Source of the DNA: an uncultured Eggerthellaceae bacterium
Lineage (GTDB): Bacteria > Actinomycetota > Coriobacteriia > Coriobacteriales > Eggerthellaceae
DNA length: 24,080 bases
Assembly (NCBI GenBank): GCA_958454405.1
Contig: CAUEBO010000041.1
Location: 1 to 24,080, forward strand
Direction of reading: 5' to 3'
Part shown: positions 15,343 to 23,278 of the stretch, in pieces
Numbering within the stretch: the first letter of the stretch is position 1
How the letters are laid out: each line of letters opens with the position of its first letter
Made by a program: the position numbers and the translations under genes
Notes under the pieces: generated by a model
What the model was told of the DNA's origin: nothing
The model's database searches: none
The model's input: the letters and a program-made list of their open reading frames with translations, nothing else

Positions 15343-16722
15343 ATGGAAGCTGCCGCCATCGTTTTGGCCGCGGGTGCCGGAACCCGTATGAAATCGAAGA
15401 AGCCCAAGGTCGCCCATGAGATCTTGGGGAAGCCGCTCGTCCGCTGGGTGGTGGACGCCGTCCGGGATGCAGGCGTGCAGCGCGTCGTGTCGGTGGTGGG
15501 GCATGGCCGCGACCAGGTGATCCCCCTGGTCGAAGGCGATTCCGCCATCGTGGTGCAGGAAGAGCAGAACGGCACGGCCCATGCGGTGGCCGTGTGCAAG
15601 GACGCGCTCGACGGGTTCGACGGCTCGCTCGCGGTGGTGTCGGGGGACTGCCCGCTCATCACGGCGGACACTCTCGCGCGGCTGATCGAGGCGCGCGAGC
15701 GGAACGACGCCGCCGTGGTGGTGCTCACCATGGAGCTTGACGATCCGTTCGGCTACGGGCGCATCGTGCGCGACGAAGCCGGTGCGGTGGCGCGCATCGT
15801 GGAGCAGAAGGACGCGACGCCCGAGGAGGCGGCCATCCGCGAGTGCAATTCGGGCTTCTACTGCTTCGACGCGCGCGCGCTGTTCGACGCGCTTGAGCAG
15901 GTGGGCGACGACAACGCCCAGGGCGAGTTCTACCTCACCGACGTGCTGGAGATCTGCCGCCTGGCTGGGCGTCCGGTGCTGGCGCTGGCCTGCGACGACG
16001 TCGCCGAGTGCCTGGGCGTGAACTCGCGCGTCCAGCTGGCCCAGGCCACGAGGCACCTGCAGCGCCGCATCAACGCCGCGCACCTGGCCGCGGGCGTGAC
16101 TATGACCGACCCCGACCAGGTGTGGATCGGCCCCGACGTGAAGTTGGCACAGGACGTGGAGCTTTTGCCGCAGACGTTTCTCATGGGCGCCACGAGCGTT
16201 GGCGAGGACAGCGTGGTCGGACCGAATTCGCGTCTCACCGACACCGTGGTGGGATGCGGCTGCACGGTGGACGAGACGGTGGCTCTCGAGGCGCGCATCG
16301 ACGACGGCGCCACGTGCGGCCCGCGCGCCTACCTGCGCCCGGCGACGCATCTGTGCGAGGGCGCGAAGGCGGGCACGCACGTGGAGATAAAGAAGTCCAC
16401 GGTGGGCAAGGGCTCGAAGGTCCCGCACCTCAGCTACATCGGCGACACGACCATCGGTGAAGACGTGAACATCGGCGCCGGATCCATCACCTGCAACTAC
16501 GACGGCAAGAAGAAATGGCCCACCACCATCGGCGACGGCGCGTTCGTGGGCAGCGACACCATGATGGTGGCGCCGGTGAACATCGGCGCGGGGTGCATCA
16601 TCGGCGCGGGATCGTGCATCACCAAGGACGTGGCGGACGACGCGCTGGCGCTCACGCGCCCCGAGCAGCGCGAGATTCCCGGCTGGGCGGCGAAGAAGCG
16701 CGCCCGGCAGGAGGCGGAGTAG
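15343..16722 (+). CDS. glmU: Bifunctional GlcNAc-1-P uridyltransferase / GlcN-1-P acetyltransferase
   Basis: 459 residues, normal length. Makes UDP-GlcNAc, the precursor of peptidoglycan and other surface sugars. The N-terminal pyrophosphorylase domain has LAAGAGTRMKSKKPK (8-22) with K25 region KVAHE, and VSGDCPLI for metal and substrate binding. From about residue 250 hexapeptide repeats form the left-handed beta-helix of the acetyltransferase, with the catalytic H362 in KVPHLSYIGD and the signature NIGAGSITCNYDGKKKWPT. The ribosome site AGGAGGAG precedes ATG 15343. Next are prs and pth, a conserved order. Confidence 0.96.
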   Translation: MEAAAIVLAAGAGTRMKSKKPKVAHEILGKPLVRWVVDAVRDAGVQRVVSVVGHGRDQVIPLVEGDSAIVVQEEQNGTAHAVAVCKDALDGFDGSLAVVSGDCPLITADTLARLIEARERNDAAVVVLTMELDDPFGYGRIVRDEAGAVARIVEQKDATPEEAAIRECNSGFYCFDARALFDALEQVGDDNAQGEFYLTDVLEICRLAGRPVLALACDDVAECLGVNSRVQLAQATRHLQRRINAAHLAAGVTMTDPDQVWIGPDVKLAQDVELLPQTFLMGATSVGEDSVVGPNSRLTDTVVGCGCTVDETVALEARIDDGATCGPRAYLRPATHLCEGAKAGTHVEIKKSTVGKGSKVPHLSYIGDTTIGEDVNIGAGSITCNYDGKKKWPTTIGDGAFVGSDTMMVAPVNIGAGCIIGAGSCITKDVADDALALTRPEQREIPGWAAKKRARQEAE

Positions 16723-16783
16723 GAAGCTGCCGCAAGGGTCGTCCTTTGGGGGGAGCGAAACGCGCCGAAGGAAGCGAGACCTG

Positions 16784-16823
16784 CCATCCTGAGCGAGCGG
16801 AGCGCGTCGAGGGATCTTCGACC
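16784..16823. repeat. CATCCTGAGCGAGCGGAGCG-type intergenic repeat
   Basis: The sequence CATCCTGAGCGAGCGGAGCG, then CGTCGAGGGATCT, belongs to a pattern met in intergenic DNA of many unrelated bacteria. Translated it gives the well-known spurious peptide CHPERAERVEGS. There is a single copy in this window. Confidence 0.6.
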
Positions 16824-17004
16824 AGGTAAAAGACGGGCCTTGCGGCTGCTGCTGCTGCGGGGCCTGGTTCGTCTTGCTCAGAGCATCGTCAAGAGATGCG
16901 AGGATCGAGCCGGCCCGCCCGGCAGGGCGGAGGATGAAGGAAGGGCTTGCGGTCAATCTGCGGAAAACATCGCCATCTCCCTGTGCGGGCAAGCCACCTG
17001 CGGA

Positions 17005-17010
17005 TACAAT
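17005..17010 (+). promoter_or_regulatory. Possible -10 element of prs
   Basis: TACAAT (five of six consensus bases), 86 bases upstream of the prs start. No good -35 at 16-18 bases. Confidence 0.3.
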
Positions 17011-17096
17011 AGCATTGTTCACGGCCGCGAACGGCTGGCGGCGTTGCGGGCCGGCGCGGGAACGCAATCGGGGAAGCGACACGAAGGAGCGCGCGC

Positions 17097-18065
17097 ATGA
17101 CGGAAATACAGAAGAGCATGGCCTTGTTCTCGGGGTCGGTCAACCCCGAGCTCGCCGATGAGATCGCGAAAGAGCTGGACGTGTCGCTGGGCAACGTCAA
17201 GCTCGAGAAGTTCGCGAACGGCGAGATATACGCACGCTACCAGGAAAGCGTCCGCGGGGCCGACGTGTTCCTCATCCAGTCGGTGTGCGGCGGATTCGAC
17301 GGCTACGACGTGAACGATGCGCTCATGGAGCTGCTCATCATGGTCGATGCGGCCAAGCGCGCCTCGGCCCGCACCGTGTCCGCGGTGGTGGCCCATTATG
17401 GCTACGCGCGCCAAGACCGCAAGGCCGCGCCGCGCGAGCCCATCACTGCCCGGCTCGTGGCCGACCTCTTGGCCGCTGCCGGCGTGGACAACGTGATCAC
17501 CATCGACTTGCACCAGGATGCCATCCAGGGATTCTTCGACTTGCCGGTGAACCACATGACGGCCATGCCCATCTTCGTGGACTACTTCAAGAGCCTGGGG
17601 CTGGAACGGGAGCGGCTGTGCGTGGTGTCGCCCGACGTGGGCCGCGCAAAAGCCGCGAAGAAGTTCTCCACGCTTTTGGACTGCGACATCGCCATCATGC
17701 ACAAGGACCGTCCGAAGCACAACCAGGCCGAGATCACGGCGCTCATCGGCGACGTGAAGGGCAAGATCTGCATCCTCAACGATGACATGATCGACACGGC
17801 CGGCTCGCTGGTGGCCGCCGCCACCACGCTCAAGACGAAGGGAGCCGAGCAGGTGTACGCGTGCGCCACGCATGGTCTGTTCAGCGGTCCAGCGTATGAC
17901 CGCATCGCGAACTCGTGCATCGAGGAGGTCGTGGTGACCAACGCCGTCCCCGTGCCGCTCGCGCGCCAGACCGGAAAAGTGAAGGTGCTGTCGGTGGGAC
18001 CGCTGTTCGCCCAGACCATCAACAACGTGTACAACAACGGCTCCGTCGCCTCATTGTTCGAGTAA
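17097..18065 (+). CDS. prs: Ribose-phosphate pyrophosphokinase (PRPP synthetase)
   Basis: 322 residues, normal length. Makes PRPP from ribose-5-phosphate and ATP for purine, pyrimidine, His, Trp and NAD synthesis. It has the N-terminal KLEKFANGEIYARYQESVRG, the ATP-binding part HYGYARQDRKAAPREPITARL, the active-site region DLHQDAIQGFFDLP, and the PRPP motif ILNDDMIDTAGS (about 224-236). The start ATG 17097 follows AAGGAG. The gene is followed after three bases by a stem-loop and then repeat B. In many Gram-positive bacteria a ribosomal L25/Ctc gene lies between prs and pth; here only the repeat does. Confidence 0.96.
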   Translation: MTEIQKSMALFSGSVNPELADEIAKELDVSLGNVKLEKFANGEIYARYQESVRGADVFLIQSVCGGFDGYDVNDALMELLIMVDAAKRASARTVSAVVAHYGYARQDRKAAPREPITARLVADLLAAAGVDNVITIDLHQDAIQGFFDLPVNHMTAMPIFVDYFKSLGLERERLCVVSPDVGRAKAAKKFSTLLDCDIAIMHKDRPKHNQAEITALIGDVKGKICILNDDMIDTAGSLVAAATTLKTKGAEQVYACATHGLFSGPAYDRIANSCIEEVVVTNAVPVPLARQTGKVKVLSVGPLFAQTINNVYNNGSVASLFE

Positions 18066-18068
18066 GGA

Positions 18069-18095
18069 GTTGCGCTGTTCTGCGAACGGCGCAAC
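18069..18095 (+). terminator. Stem-loop right after prs
   Basis: A 12-bp stem with one T-G pair (GTTGCGCTGTTC with GAACGGCGCAAC) and TGC loop starts 3 bases after the prs stop codon. There is no T-run, as with the nfnB hairpin, and repeat B starts 6 bases later. Confidence 0.5.
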
Positions 18096-18101
18096 AAGTC
18101 A

Positions 18102-18216
18102 ACGCTGTGAAGAACCGTGCTGCCCAATCTTCGCGCGATGGCGAAAGCTCGCGTGCCGAAGTGCGCTTCGCCTTTGCCATCTCGCGAATCTCGGGCACCA
18201 CGGTCCTTCTCGCTGG
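18102..18216. repeat. Repeat B, copy 2 (long imperfect hairpin)
   Basis: Same orientation as copy 1 (10321-10435), ungapped, about 74% identical. Stem changes relative to copy 1 are compensatory: left GGAG/right CTCC becomes left AAAG/right CTTT, and GATCCC/GCGATC becomes GATGGC/GCCATC. The motif TTCTGCGAACG flanks it on both sides (18078-18088 and 18217-18227). Confidence 0.75.
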
Positions 18217-18251
18217 TTCTGCGAACGACCTGTGAATGAAAGCTGGTTCGA

Positions 18252-18809
18252 ATGTTTTTGATCGTCGGCCTGGGGAATCCGGGCGAGGAATACGCGCACA
18301 CGAGGCACAACGCCGGGTTCGACACGGTGGACGCCATCGCCGAGGAGGCGGGCGCGCGCTACTGGAAGACCGAATGCGGCGCGCTGACGGCGAAATGCGC
18401 CTATCGCGATACCGACCTGGTGCTGGTCAAGCCGCAAAGCTACATGAACACGTCGGGCGGCCCCGTGAAGCAGCTGATGAACGCATACGGCGTGCAGCCC
18501 GATCAGCTCATCGTGGTGCATGACGAACTGGACATTGACGCCGGCACCGTTCGCGTCAAGTTCGGCGGCGGGCATGCCGGCCACAACGGTCTGCGCTCCA
18601 TCTGCGACAAGCTGGGCACGCGCGACTGGTATCGCGTGCGCATCGGCATCGGGCGCCCTCCCGGACGCATGCCCGTGGTGGACTGGGTGCTGTCGCTGCC
18701 GAAGAAGGATGCCGCAGACGACTTCGCCTACGCCGTGGATCGCGGCGCGCAGGCGGCGCTGTCGCTCGTGCAGGTTGGCTTGGAGAAGACGCAGCAGGCG
18801 TTCAACTAG
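18252..18809 (+). CDS. pth: Peptidyl-tRNA hydrolase
   Basis: 185 residues, normal length. Frees tRNA from peptidyl-tRNA that dropped off the ribosome. Family motifs are present: FLIVGLGNPGEEYAHTRHNAGF with catalytic H19, KPQSYMNTSG with N66, VVHDELD with D91, and GGGHAGHNGLRS. The start ATG 18252 has only a weak ribosome site (AATGAAAG) but gives the exact family N-terminus. It lies about 35 bases after repeat B. The gene may depend on transcription from prs. Confidence 0.95.
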   Translation: MFLIVGLGNPGEEYAHTRHNAGFDTVDAIAEEAGARYWKTECGALTAKCAYRDTDLVLVKPQSYMNTSGGPVKQLMNAYGVQPDQLIVVHDELDIDAGTVRVKFGGGHAGHNGLRSICDKLGTRDWYRVRIGIGRPPGRMPVVDWVLSLPKKDAADDFAYAVDRGAQAALSLVQVGLEKTQQAFN

Positions 18810-18851
18810 TCCGAGGATGAACGTGGGTGCGTCGCCGCGTGTGCGCTGCAG

Positions 18852-18996
18852 ATGACCGAAAACGCGGTCGAATGTGCACTCGTCGCCCGCGCAAACGAGC
18901 GCGCAAATTTCGCGACCAGGCGTTTTGCGCGACCAAGGCGCGCAGAGGGCGCGAATCAGCCTCGCAGACTGCACATTCGACCGCGTTTTCGGTCAT
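18852..18996. repeat. Repeat A, copy 2 (MITE-like, perfect 27-bp terminal inverted repeats)
   Basis: 145 bases with perfect terminal inverted repeats of 27 bp (18852-18878 and 18970-18996). The outer end reads ATGACCGAAAACGCGGTCGA. The right end is followed by TTTT, so it may also end pth transcription. No transposase is encoded. No obvious target duplication is seen. Aligned to copy 1 without gaps (about 81%). Confidence 0.85.
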
Positions 18997-19111
18997 TTTT
19001 GATGCAGCCTCCCCTTCGCTGCCGGTCTTGTCGACGGCTGCGTTCGGCGTTGGCGGACGGCTCTCAGCCGATGGCCCGCGCTCTTCCCGTGTCCACGTGC
19101 GACGCTTGGGA

Positions 19112-19117
19112 TATACT
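19112..19117 (+). promoter_or_regulatory. Candidate -10 of the MFS gene
   Basis: TATACT, 41 bases before the start codon. No clear -35. Confidence 0.4.
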
Positions 19118-19158
19118 GGGGATTTCGTAGTGGTCGACGGGGAAAGTCGAGGGTGTGG

Positions 19159-20541
19159 ATGGAGCGTGAAGGCCGACCGCAGGGACGCGCCGCCCTGTAC
19201 GCGTTGTTCGCCGTCGTGGTGCTGGCTTCAGCGTCGGGCAACCTGTCCCAAACGGCCGTCAACGCCATGCTGTCCGACATCATGGGCGATTTCGGCATGG
19301 CCGTCGATCTCGGGCAATGGTTGACGACCAGCTACATGCTGGTGCTGGGCGTTACCGTGCCGGTTGCCACGTACCTTTCCCGGCGCTTCTCGGTGCGCCA
19401 GCACGTGTTCATCGCGCTCTCGTTCTTCCTCGTGGGTGCGCTGGCTGACCTGCTTGCGCCCAACTTCCCCGTGCTGCTGGGCGGGCGCATCTGCCAGGCG
19501 ATCTCGACCGGCATGCTCATGCCGCTGATGCAGACCATCGCCATGACTCGCTTCCCGCACGGGCGCCAGGCCACGGCCATGGGCATTGCGGGCATCGCGA
19601 TGGGATTCGCGCCCAACATCGGTCCTACCATCGGCGGGGCCATGAGCTTCGCCTGGGGCTGGCGCAGCTTCTTCGTGCTGCTGGCTGCCGTGCTGCTCGT
19701 GTTGGCGGCGGCATCCGCGATCGTCATCAAGCCCTCGGACGCGCCCGACCGAACGGCTCGGCTCGACATCGTGTCGCTGGCGCTTTCGACGCTGGGGTTC
19801 GGCGGCCTCCTGCTGGCGTTCTCCGATGCGAGCAGCTTCTCCTTCGAAAGCCCCTTCATCTGGGCCCCGCTGGTGCTGGGCGCGTTGTTCCTCGTGCTGT
19901 TCGTTCGGCGGCAGAACCGTGTCGATGATCCGCTCATCAGCATGGATATATTCAAATCGAAGCAGTACCGCGCGGGCTTCATCGTGCAGAACCTGTTGAA
20001 CGCCTCGTTCATGGGCGTCACGCTGGTGGTGCCGCTGTACGTGGAAGGGCTCTGCGGCGGAACGGCGCTCGAGGCCGGGATCGTGTTGTTGCCCGGCACC
20101 GTTGCGGCGCTCGTGCTCAACCCGCTGGCAGGCGTGTTGACCGATCGCGTGGGCGCGCGGCCCGTCACGCTCGTGTCGGGCGCGTTTTTGGCTGCGGGCG
20201 CCGTGCTCATGTCGTTTTTGGAAGCGGACACGCCCCTCTACGTGGTGACGCTCTGTCAAGCCGTGCGCGCGATCGGCGTTTCGGGGCTCGTGGGGCCGCT
20301 CACCTCGTGGTGCTTGGCCGACCTGCCGCGCCCCATCGTGTCGGACGGTTCGTCGTTCTGCATTGCGGCGCGCCAGGCGTGCGCGTCGCTGGGAACGTCG
20401 GTCATGGTGTTCATCATCACGATAGTGGGTGCGACGTCGGCGGGCCTTGCCGATCCGGCGCTTGCCTACCAGCTGGCGTTCGGCTTCTCGGCCGTCATGG
20501 CCGTGGCCACGTTCGGCTACATCGTGGCGAAGGTGCGCTAA
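19159..20541 (+). CDS. MFS drug/metabolite exporter, DHA2-like
   Basis: 460 residues from ATG 19159 (GAGGG five bases upstream; GTG 19153 is in frame but overlaps that site). About 13-14 hydrophobic segments run through the protein, as in the 14-helix DHA2 (EmrB/QacA) group. Motif A-like LSRRFSVRQ follows helix 2, and the antiporter motif C-like GFAPNIGPTIGGAMS lies in helix 5, followed by WGWRSFFVL, which is usual for this group. It probably expels a drug or metabolite in exchange for protons. No MFP partner or regulator gene is adjacent. Substrate unknown. Confidence 0.88.
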   Translation: MEREGRPQGRAALYALFAVVVLASASGNLSQTAVNAMLSDIMGDFGMAVDLGQWLTTSYMLVLGVTVPVATYLSRRFSVRQHVFIALSFFLVGALADLLAPNFPVLLGGRICQAISTGMLMPLMQTIAMTRFPHGRQATAMGIAGIAMGFAPNIGPTIGGAMSFAWGWRSFFVLLAAVLLVLAAASAIVIKPSDAPDRTARLDIVSLALSTLGFGGLLLAFSDASSFSFESPFIWAPLVLGALFLVLFVRRQNRVDDPLISMDIFKSKQYRAGFIVQNLLNASFMGVTLVVPLYVEGLCGGTALEAGIVLLPGTVAALVLNPLAGVLTDRVGARPVTLVSGAFLAAGAVLMSFLEADTPLYVVTLCQAVRAIGVSGLVGPLTSWCLADLPRPIVSDGSSFCIAARQACASLGTSVMVFIITIVGATSAGLADPALAYQLAFGFSAVMAVATFGYIVAKVR

Positions 20542-20551
20542 GCGCTCGACA

Positions 20552-20568
20552 CGGCCCGGCGCGGGCCG
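20552..20568. terminator. Short GC hairpin between convergent MFS and helicase genes
   Basis: A 7-bp stem CGGCCCG / CGGGCCG with loop GCG. No T-run on either strand. Weak candidate for a shared transcript end. Confidence 0.3.
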
Positions 20569-20592
20569 CATCCTCAAGGCTGGTGCGGCGGC

Positions 20593-21852
20593 TCAGCGGC
20601 GGCGCATGCCGCCTCGGCCGCCGCGGCTGTTCCTGCCAAGGCGGGTGGAGCGCGAGAACGCCGAGGCGCTGAGGTTCTTCGGCGCAGCGACGTAGCGTTT
20701 CTCCAGCGCGTCTTCGGCGGCGGAATTGTCGTAGCTGTCTATCTTCAAATGCGGTATCTGGGATCCGATGAGCTTCTCGATGTCGCGGAGCGCGGCTTTG
20801 TCGTCGGGTGTCACGAACGAGATGGCGAAGCCCGATTCCCCGGCTCGGCCGGTGCGGCCGATGCGGTGGACGTAGTCTTCGGGCGATTCCGGGATGTCGT
20901 AGTTTATCACGCGCTCCACCTGGGAGATGTCGATGCCTCGGGCGAGCACGTCGGTGGCTACCAGCACCTCTATCTTGCCGCTCGTGAACCGGTCGAGCGC
21001 CTGCTGGCGCTTCGCCTGCGTTTTGTCGGAGTGTATGGACTCGGCCTTGTAGCCCGCTTCCCGCAGCTGGCGCGTGCAGATGTCGGCGCGGCTTTTCGTG
21101 CGCGTGAAGATGATGACGCGGCGCGCGCCCTTCTCTTCCAGCAGCGCCCGCAGCAGCGCGGGCTTGCCCGTTTGCGTGATGGGCATGATGAACTGGTCGA
21201 TGGTGTCGGCGGTCTCGCCCCGATGGGCGATTTCCACGAAGGCCGGATCGTTCAGGATGGAGCTCACGCTTCTCATGACGGCGCGGTCGATGGTGGCCGA
21301 GAACAGGAGCGTTTGGCGGCTGCTCGGGGTGGCGGCGACGATCTTTTTCATGGTCGGCCAGAATCCCATGTCGAGCATGCGGTCGGCTTCGTCGAGCACG
21401 AGCACTTCCACGTCGTCGAGCCTGACGTCGCGTCGCTCCATGAGGTCGAAGAGCCTGCCGGGCGTGGCCACCAGGATGTCGATGCCGCGTTCCAGCTTGC
21501 CGATCTGGCCTTTGTAGGGCACGCCGCCCACCACGGTGAGCAGGCGGTGCTTCGAGATCTTCGCGAGCGAGACGAATGCCTCGTCGATCTGCTGGGCGAG
21601 CTCGCGCGTGGGGGTGACGATGAGCGCCTTGGGCGCGCCCGGGCGCTTGGCTCGGCCGACGCGCTCGATGATGGGCAGCGCGAACGCCGCCGTCTTCCCG
21701 GTGCCCGTCTTGGCGGCCGCGACCACGTCCCGGCCTGCGAGGGCAAGCGGGATCGCCTGCTCCTGCACGGGAGTGGGGGCCGTGTAGCCCAGTTCTTCAA
21801 TGGCAGGTAGGGTGGTCTCGGTCAGGCCGAGATCTTGAAACGATGTGGTCAC
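20593..21852 (-). CDS. DEAD-box ATP-dependent RNA helicase, RhlE-like
   Basis: 419 residues from GTG 21852 (VTTSFQDLGLTETTL; GGAGAG upstream). All helicase motifs are present: Q motif GYTAPTPVQ, motif I AKTGTGKT (47-54), Ia PTRELAQQI, II DEAD (154-157), III SAT (185-187), V ATDVLARGID, VI HRIGRTGR (330-337). The short basic, Gly/Arg-rich tail ends in RGGRGGMRRR and likely binds RNA. Such helicases remodel RNA in ribosome assembly and cold response. A longer start at ATG 21927 is possible but adds 25 residues with no homology signal. It follows the CPBP gene by 239 bp on the same strand. Confidence 0.93.
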   Translation of the reverse strand: MTTSFQDLGLTETTLPAIEELGYTAPTPVQEQAIPLALAGRDVVAAAKTGTGKTAAFALPIIERVGRAKRPGAPKALIVTPTRELAQQIDEAFVSLAKISKHRLLTVVGGVPYKGQIGKLERGIDILVATPGRLFDLMERRDVRLDDVEVLVLDEADRMLDMGFWPTMKKIVAATPSSRQTLLFSATIDRAVMRSVSSILNDPAFVEIAHRGETADTIDQFIMPITQTGKPALLRALLEEKGARRVIIFTRTKSRADICTRQLREAGYKAESIHSDKTQAKRQQALDRFTSGKIEVLVATDVLARGIDISQVERVINYDIPESPEDYVHRIGRTGRAGESGFAISFVTPDDKAALRDIEKLIGSQIPHLKIDSYDNSAAEDALEKRYVAAPKNLSASAFSRSTRLGRNSRGGRGGMRRR

Positions 21853-22091
21853 GCTGCTCTCCAGAACCTGTTGGTCGTTCGCGCGCCGCTGCGGGCCGCG
21901 CCTGCTGTTGCCGTGCCAGTGCGGCACGCGGCGGCTTTACATGAGCCGCTTGCGTCTGCATGGGGGAGGTATGCAAGAGATGTGCGTCGTTCGTGTAAAG
22001 CTCGTGACCAGTATGAGGCTCGCCGGAGCGTTGCGCTTCGAGAAGGCGGGAAAACGCTTGATTTGTGAGAGGAAAACCACAGGTGATCGGG

Positions 22092-23075
22092 CTAGCGCGC
22101 AGTTTGTTCGATGTCCGGCGCATCCTGTTTCGTCACGCCGTCGGGCAGGCCCGCCTTCGGCATGTCCAACGTGCCCGCCTTCTCGCGGCGGTGCAGGTCC
22201 CACAGCATGACGGCCGCGATCGCGATGAACGCGCAGCCGCCGACGATGCCGACGGGCATGGGCCCCACGAAGGGGTTGCCTCCCGTGAGCGAGAACAGCA
22301 GGCCTGCGCTGACGAACGCATTGACGGCGCCGTGGCCGATGGCCGCCGCCAGGCAGCTTCCCGTGCGCACGGTGACGTACGTGAGGAAGATCCCCAAGAC
22401 GATGCAGAACAGGCACATGGCCGCGATGCCTCCGAACGGCCAGCCGGGATATCCCATGCCGTAGTTGTGCCCGATGATGGTGAGCGGCGCGTGCCACAGG
22501 CCCCAGATTACGCCCGTGACCAGCAGCGTAGGCACGATGCGCAGGCGCGTGGACACCTTCGGCACCAGGTAGCCGCGCCAGCCCCACTCCTCGCCGAACG
22601 TCGTGGCTATGTTGAGCACGGGGCCCAGCAGCACGGCGAAGGGAAGCTGGGCGAGCAGCATGATGCGCAGCATGTCGTCCGGCATGCTGGCGCCTCCGGC
22701 GGACTCGGCTTGCAGCTGCGTCGTGGCGACCATGGCCGACATGTTGGGATCGAAGTCCTGGGGGAATGCCAGGAAGTAGACGGCGGCGCCGATGGCGGCC
22801 AGCACGGCGGGGCCGAACCACGCGACGAGGAACCAGGGTGCCGATTCCCGGAAGCGCCGGGGCTTTATCACGCTGTTCTTGAAGCCCTCGCGCGTGACGA
22901 GGCGCGTGACGAGCACCCCGATGGCGGGAAAGAACATGGCCGCGCCTGTGGCGAATTGCGCGGCGATCGGCGGGATGCCGGTCAAGGTGCCCGAGGCGAT
23001 CGGGTACACCACTCCGAATTCGTACGCCCACGTCAGCCCGAACGTCACTGCCAAGAAAACAACGATGCGCTTCAT
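22092..23075 (-). CDS. CPBP-family intramembrane glutamic endopeptidase
   Basis: 327 residues from ATG 23075 (AAAGGGGAG upstream), multi-span membrane protein with about 8 helices. The three CPBP motifs are present: EEWGWRGYLVP with E162-E163, WGLWHAP with H195, and GHGAVNAF with H248 and N252. Relatives of the Rce1/CAAX protease family act in bacteriocin immunity, protein processing or membrane stress; the substrate here is unknown. The C-terminal tail (about 290-327) is charged. It is divergent from the ABC ATPase at 23279, with which it may share regulation. Confidence 0.9.
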   Translation of the reverse strand: MKRIVVFLAVTFGLTWAYEFGVVYPIASGTLTGIPPIAAQFATGAAMFFPAIGVLVTRLVTREGFKNSVIKPRRFRESAPWFLVAWFGPAVLAAIGAAVYFLAFPQDFDPNMSAMVATTQLQAESAGGASMPDDMLRIMLLAQLPFAVLLGPVLNIATTFGEEWGWRGYLVPKVSTRLRIVPTLLVTGVIWGLWHAPLTIIGHNYGMGYPGWPFGGIAAMCLFCIVLGIFLTYVTVRTGSCLAAAIGHGAVNAFVSAGLLFSLTGGNPFVGPMPVGIVGGCAFIAIAAVMLWDLHRREKAGTLDMPKAGLPDGVTKQDAPDIEQTAR

Positions 23076-23235
23076 AGCGCTCCCCTTTCTCGCGCGGATG
23101 CTCTTCTGGAGCGCCCGATCCCGTTCCCGCGGATGTCCTTCATACACCATCATAGTAGTCAATGAACAGGTGAAACGCTGTTCTTCGAACGAGATTCCCC
23201 GAATTGTTCGCGTCCTCTTGCATATCTGTTCCATC

Positions 23236-23256
23236 TGTTATAGCATAAATATAACA
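23236..23256. promoter_or_regulatory. Palindromic operator candidate, TGTTATA-N7-TATAACA
   Basis: A perfect inverted repeat with 7-base arms and 7-base spacer lies in an AT-rich stretch 22 bases upstream of the ABC ATPase start. A possible -35 TTGCAT (23218-23223) places the -10 within it, so a bound protein would block transcription. The related half ATCTGTT also occurs just before (23224-23230). GntR/YtrA-type repressors often control such ABC genes, but no regulator gene is visible here. Confidence 0.5.
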
Positions 23257-23278
23257 AATAACGCCGAAAGGGGCAACT

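Larger units (their letters stand above)
16723..17096. other. Intergenic region between glmU and prs
   Basis: 374 bases without a believable gene. It contains the short repeat at 16784-16823, a GCTGCTGCTGCTGC microsatellite near 16848-16860, a small CCGCCC-GGCA-GGGCGG hairpin (16915-16930) and a possible -10 (TACAAT, 17005-17010) for prs. Confidence 0.55.
18810..19158. other. Intergenic region between pth and the MFS gene
   Basis: 349 bases without a gene. It contains repeat A copy 2 (18852-18996) with a T-run after it, and a possible -10 element TATACT (19112-19117) for the MFS gene. The stretch between shows nothing recognisable. Confidence 0.55.

Noticed and set aside
15259..17082. 607-codon minus-strand frame opposite glmU
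   Set aside because: Shadow frame; glmU is certain.
16840..17100. Short plus-strand frames between glmU and prs
   Set aside because: They lie in repeat-bearing intergenic DNA, lack ribosome sites, and overlap the prs leader.
18854..18994. CRISPR-like or tRNA-like structure in repeat A
   Set aside because: There are no regularly spaced repeats and no cloverleaf; the signal is a pair of terminal inverted repeats.
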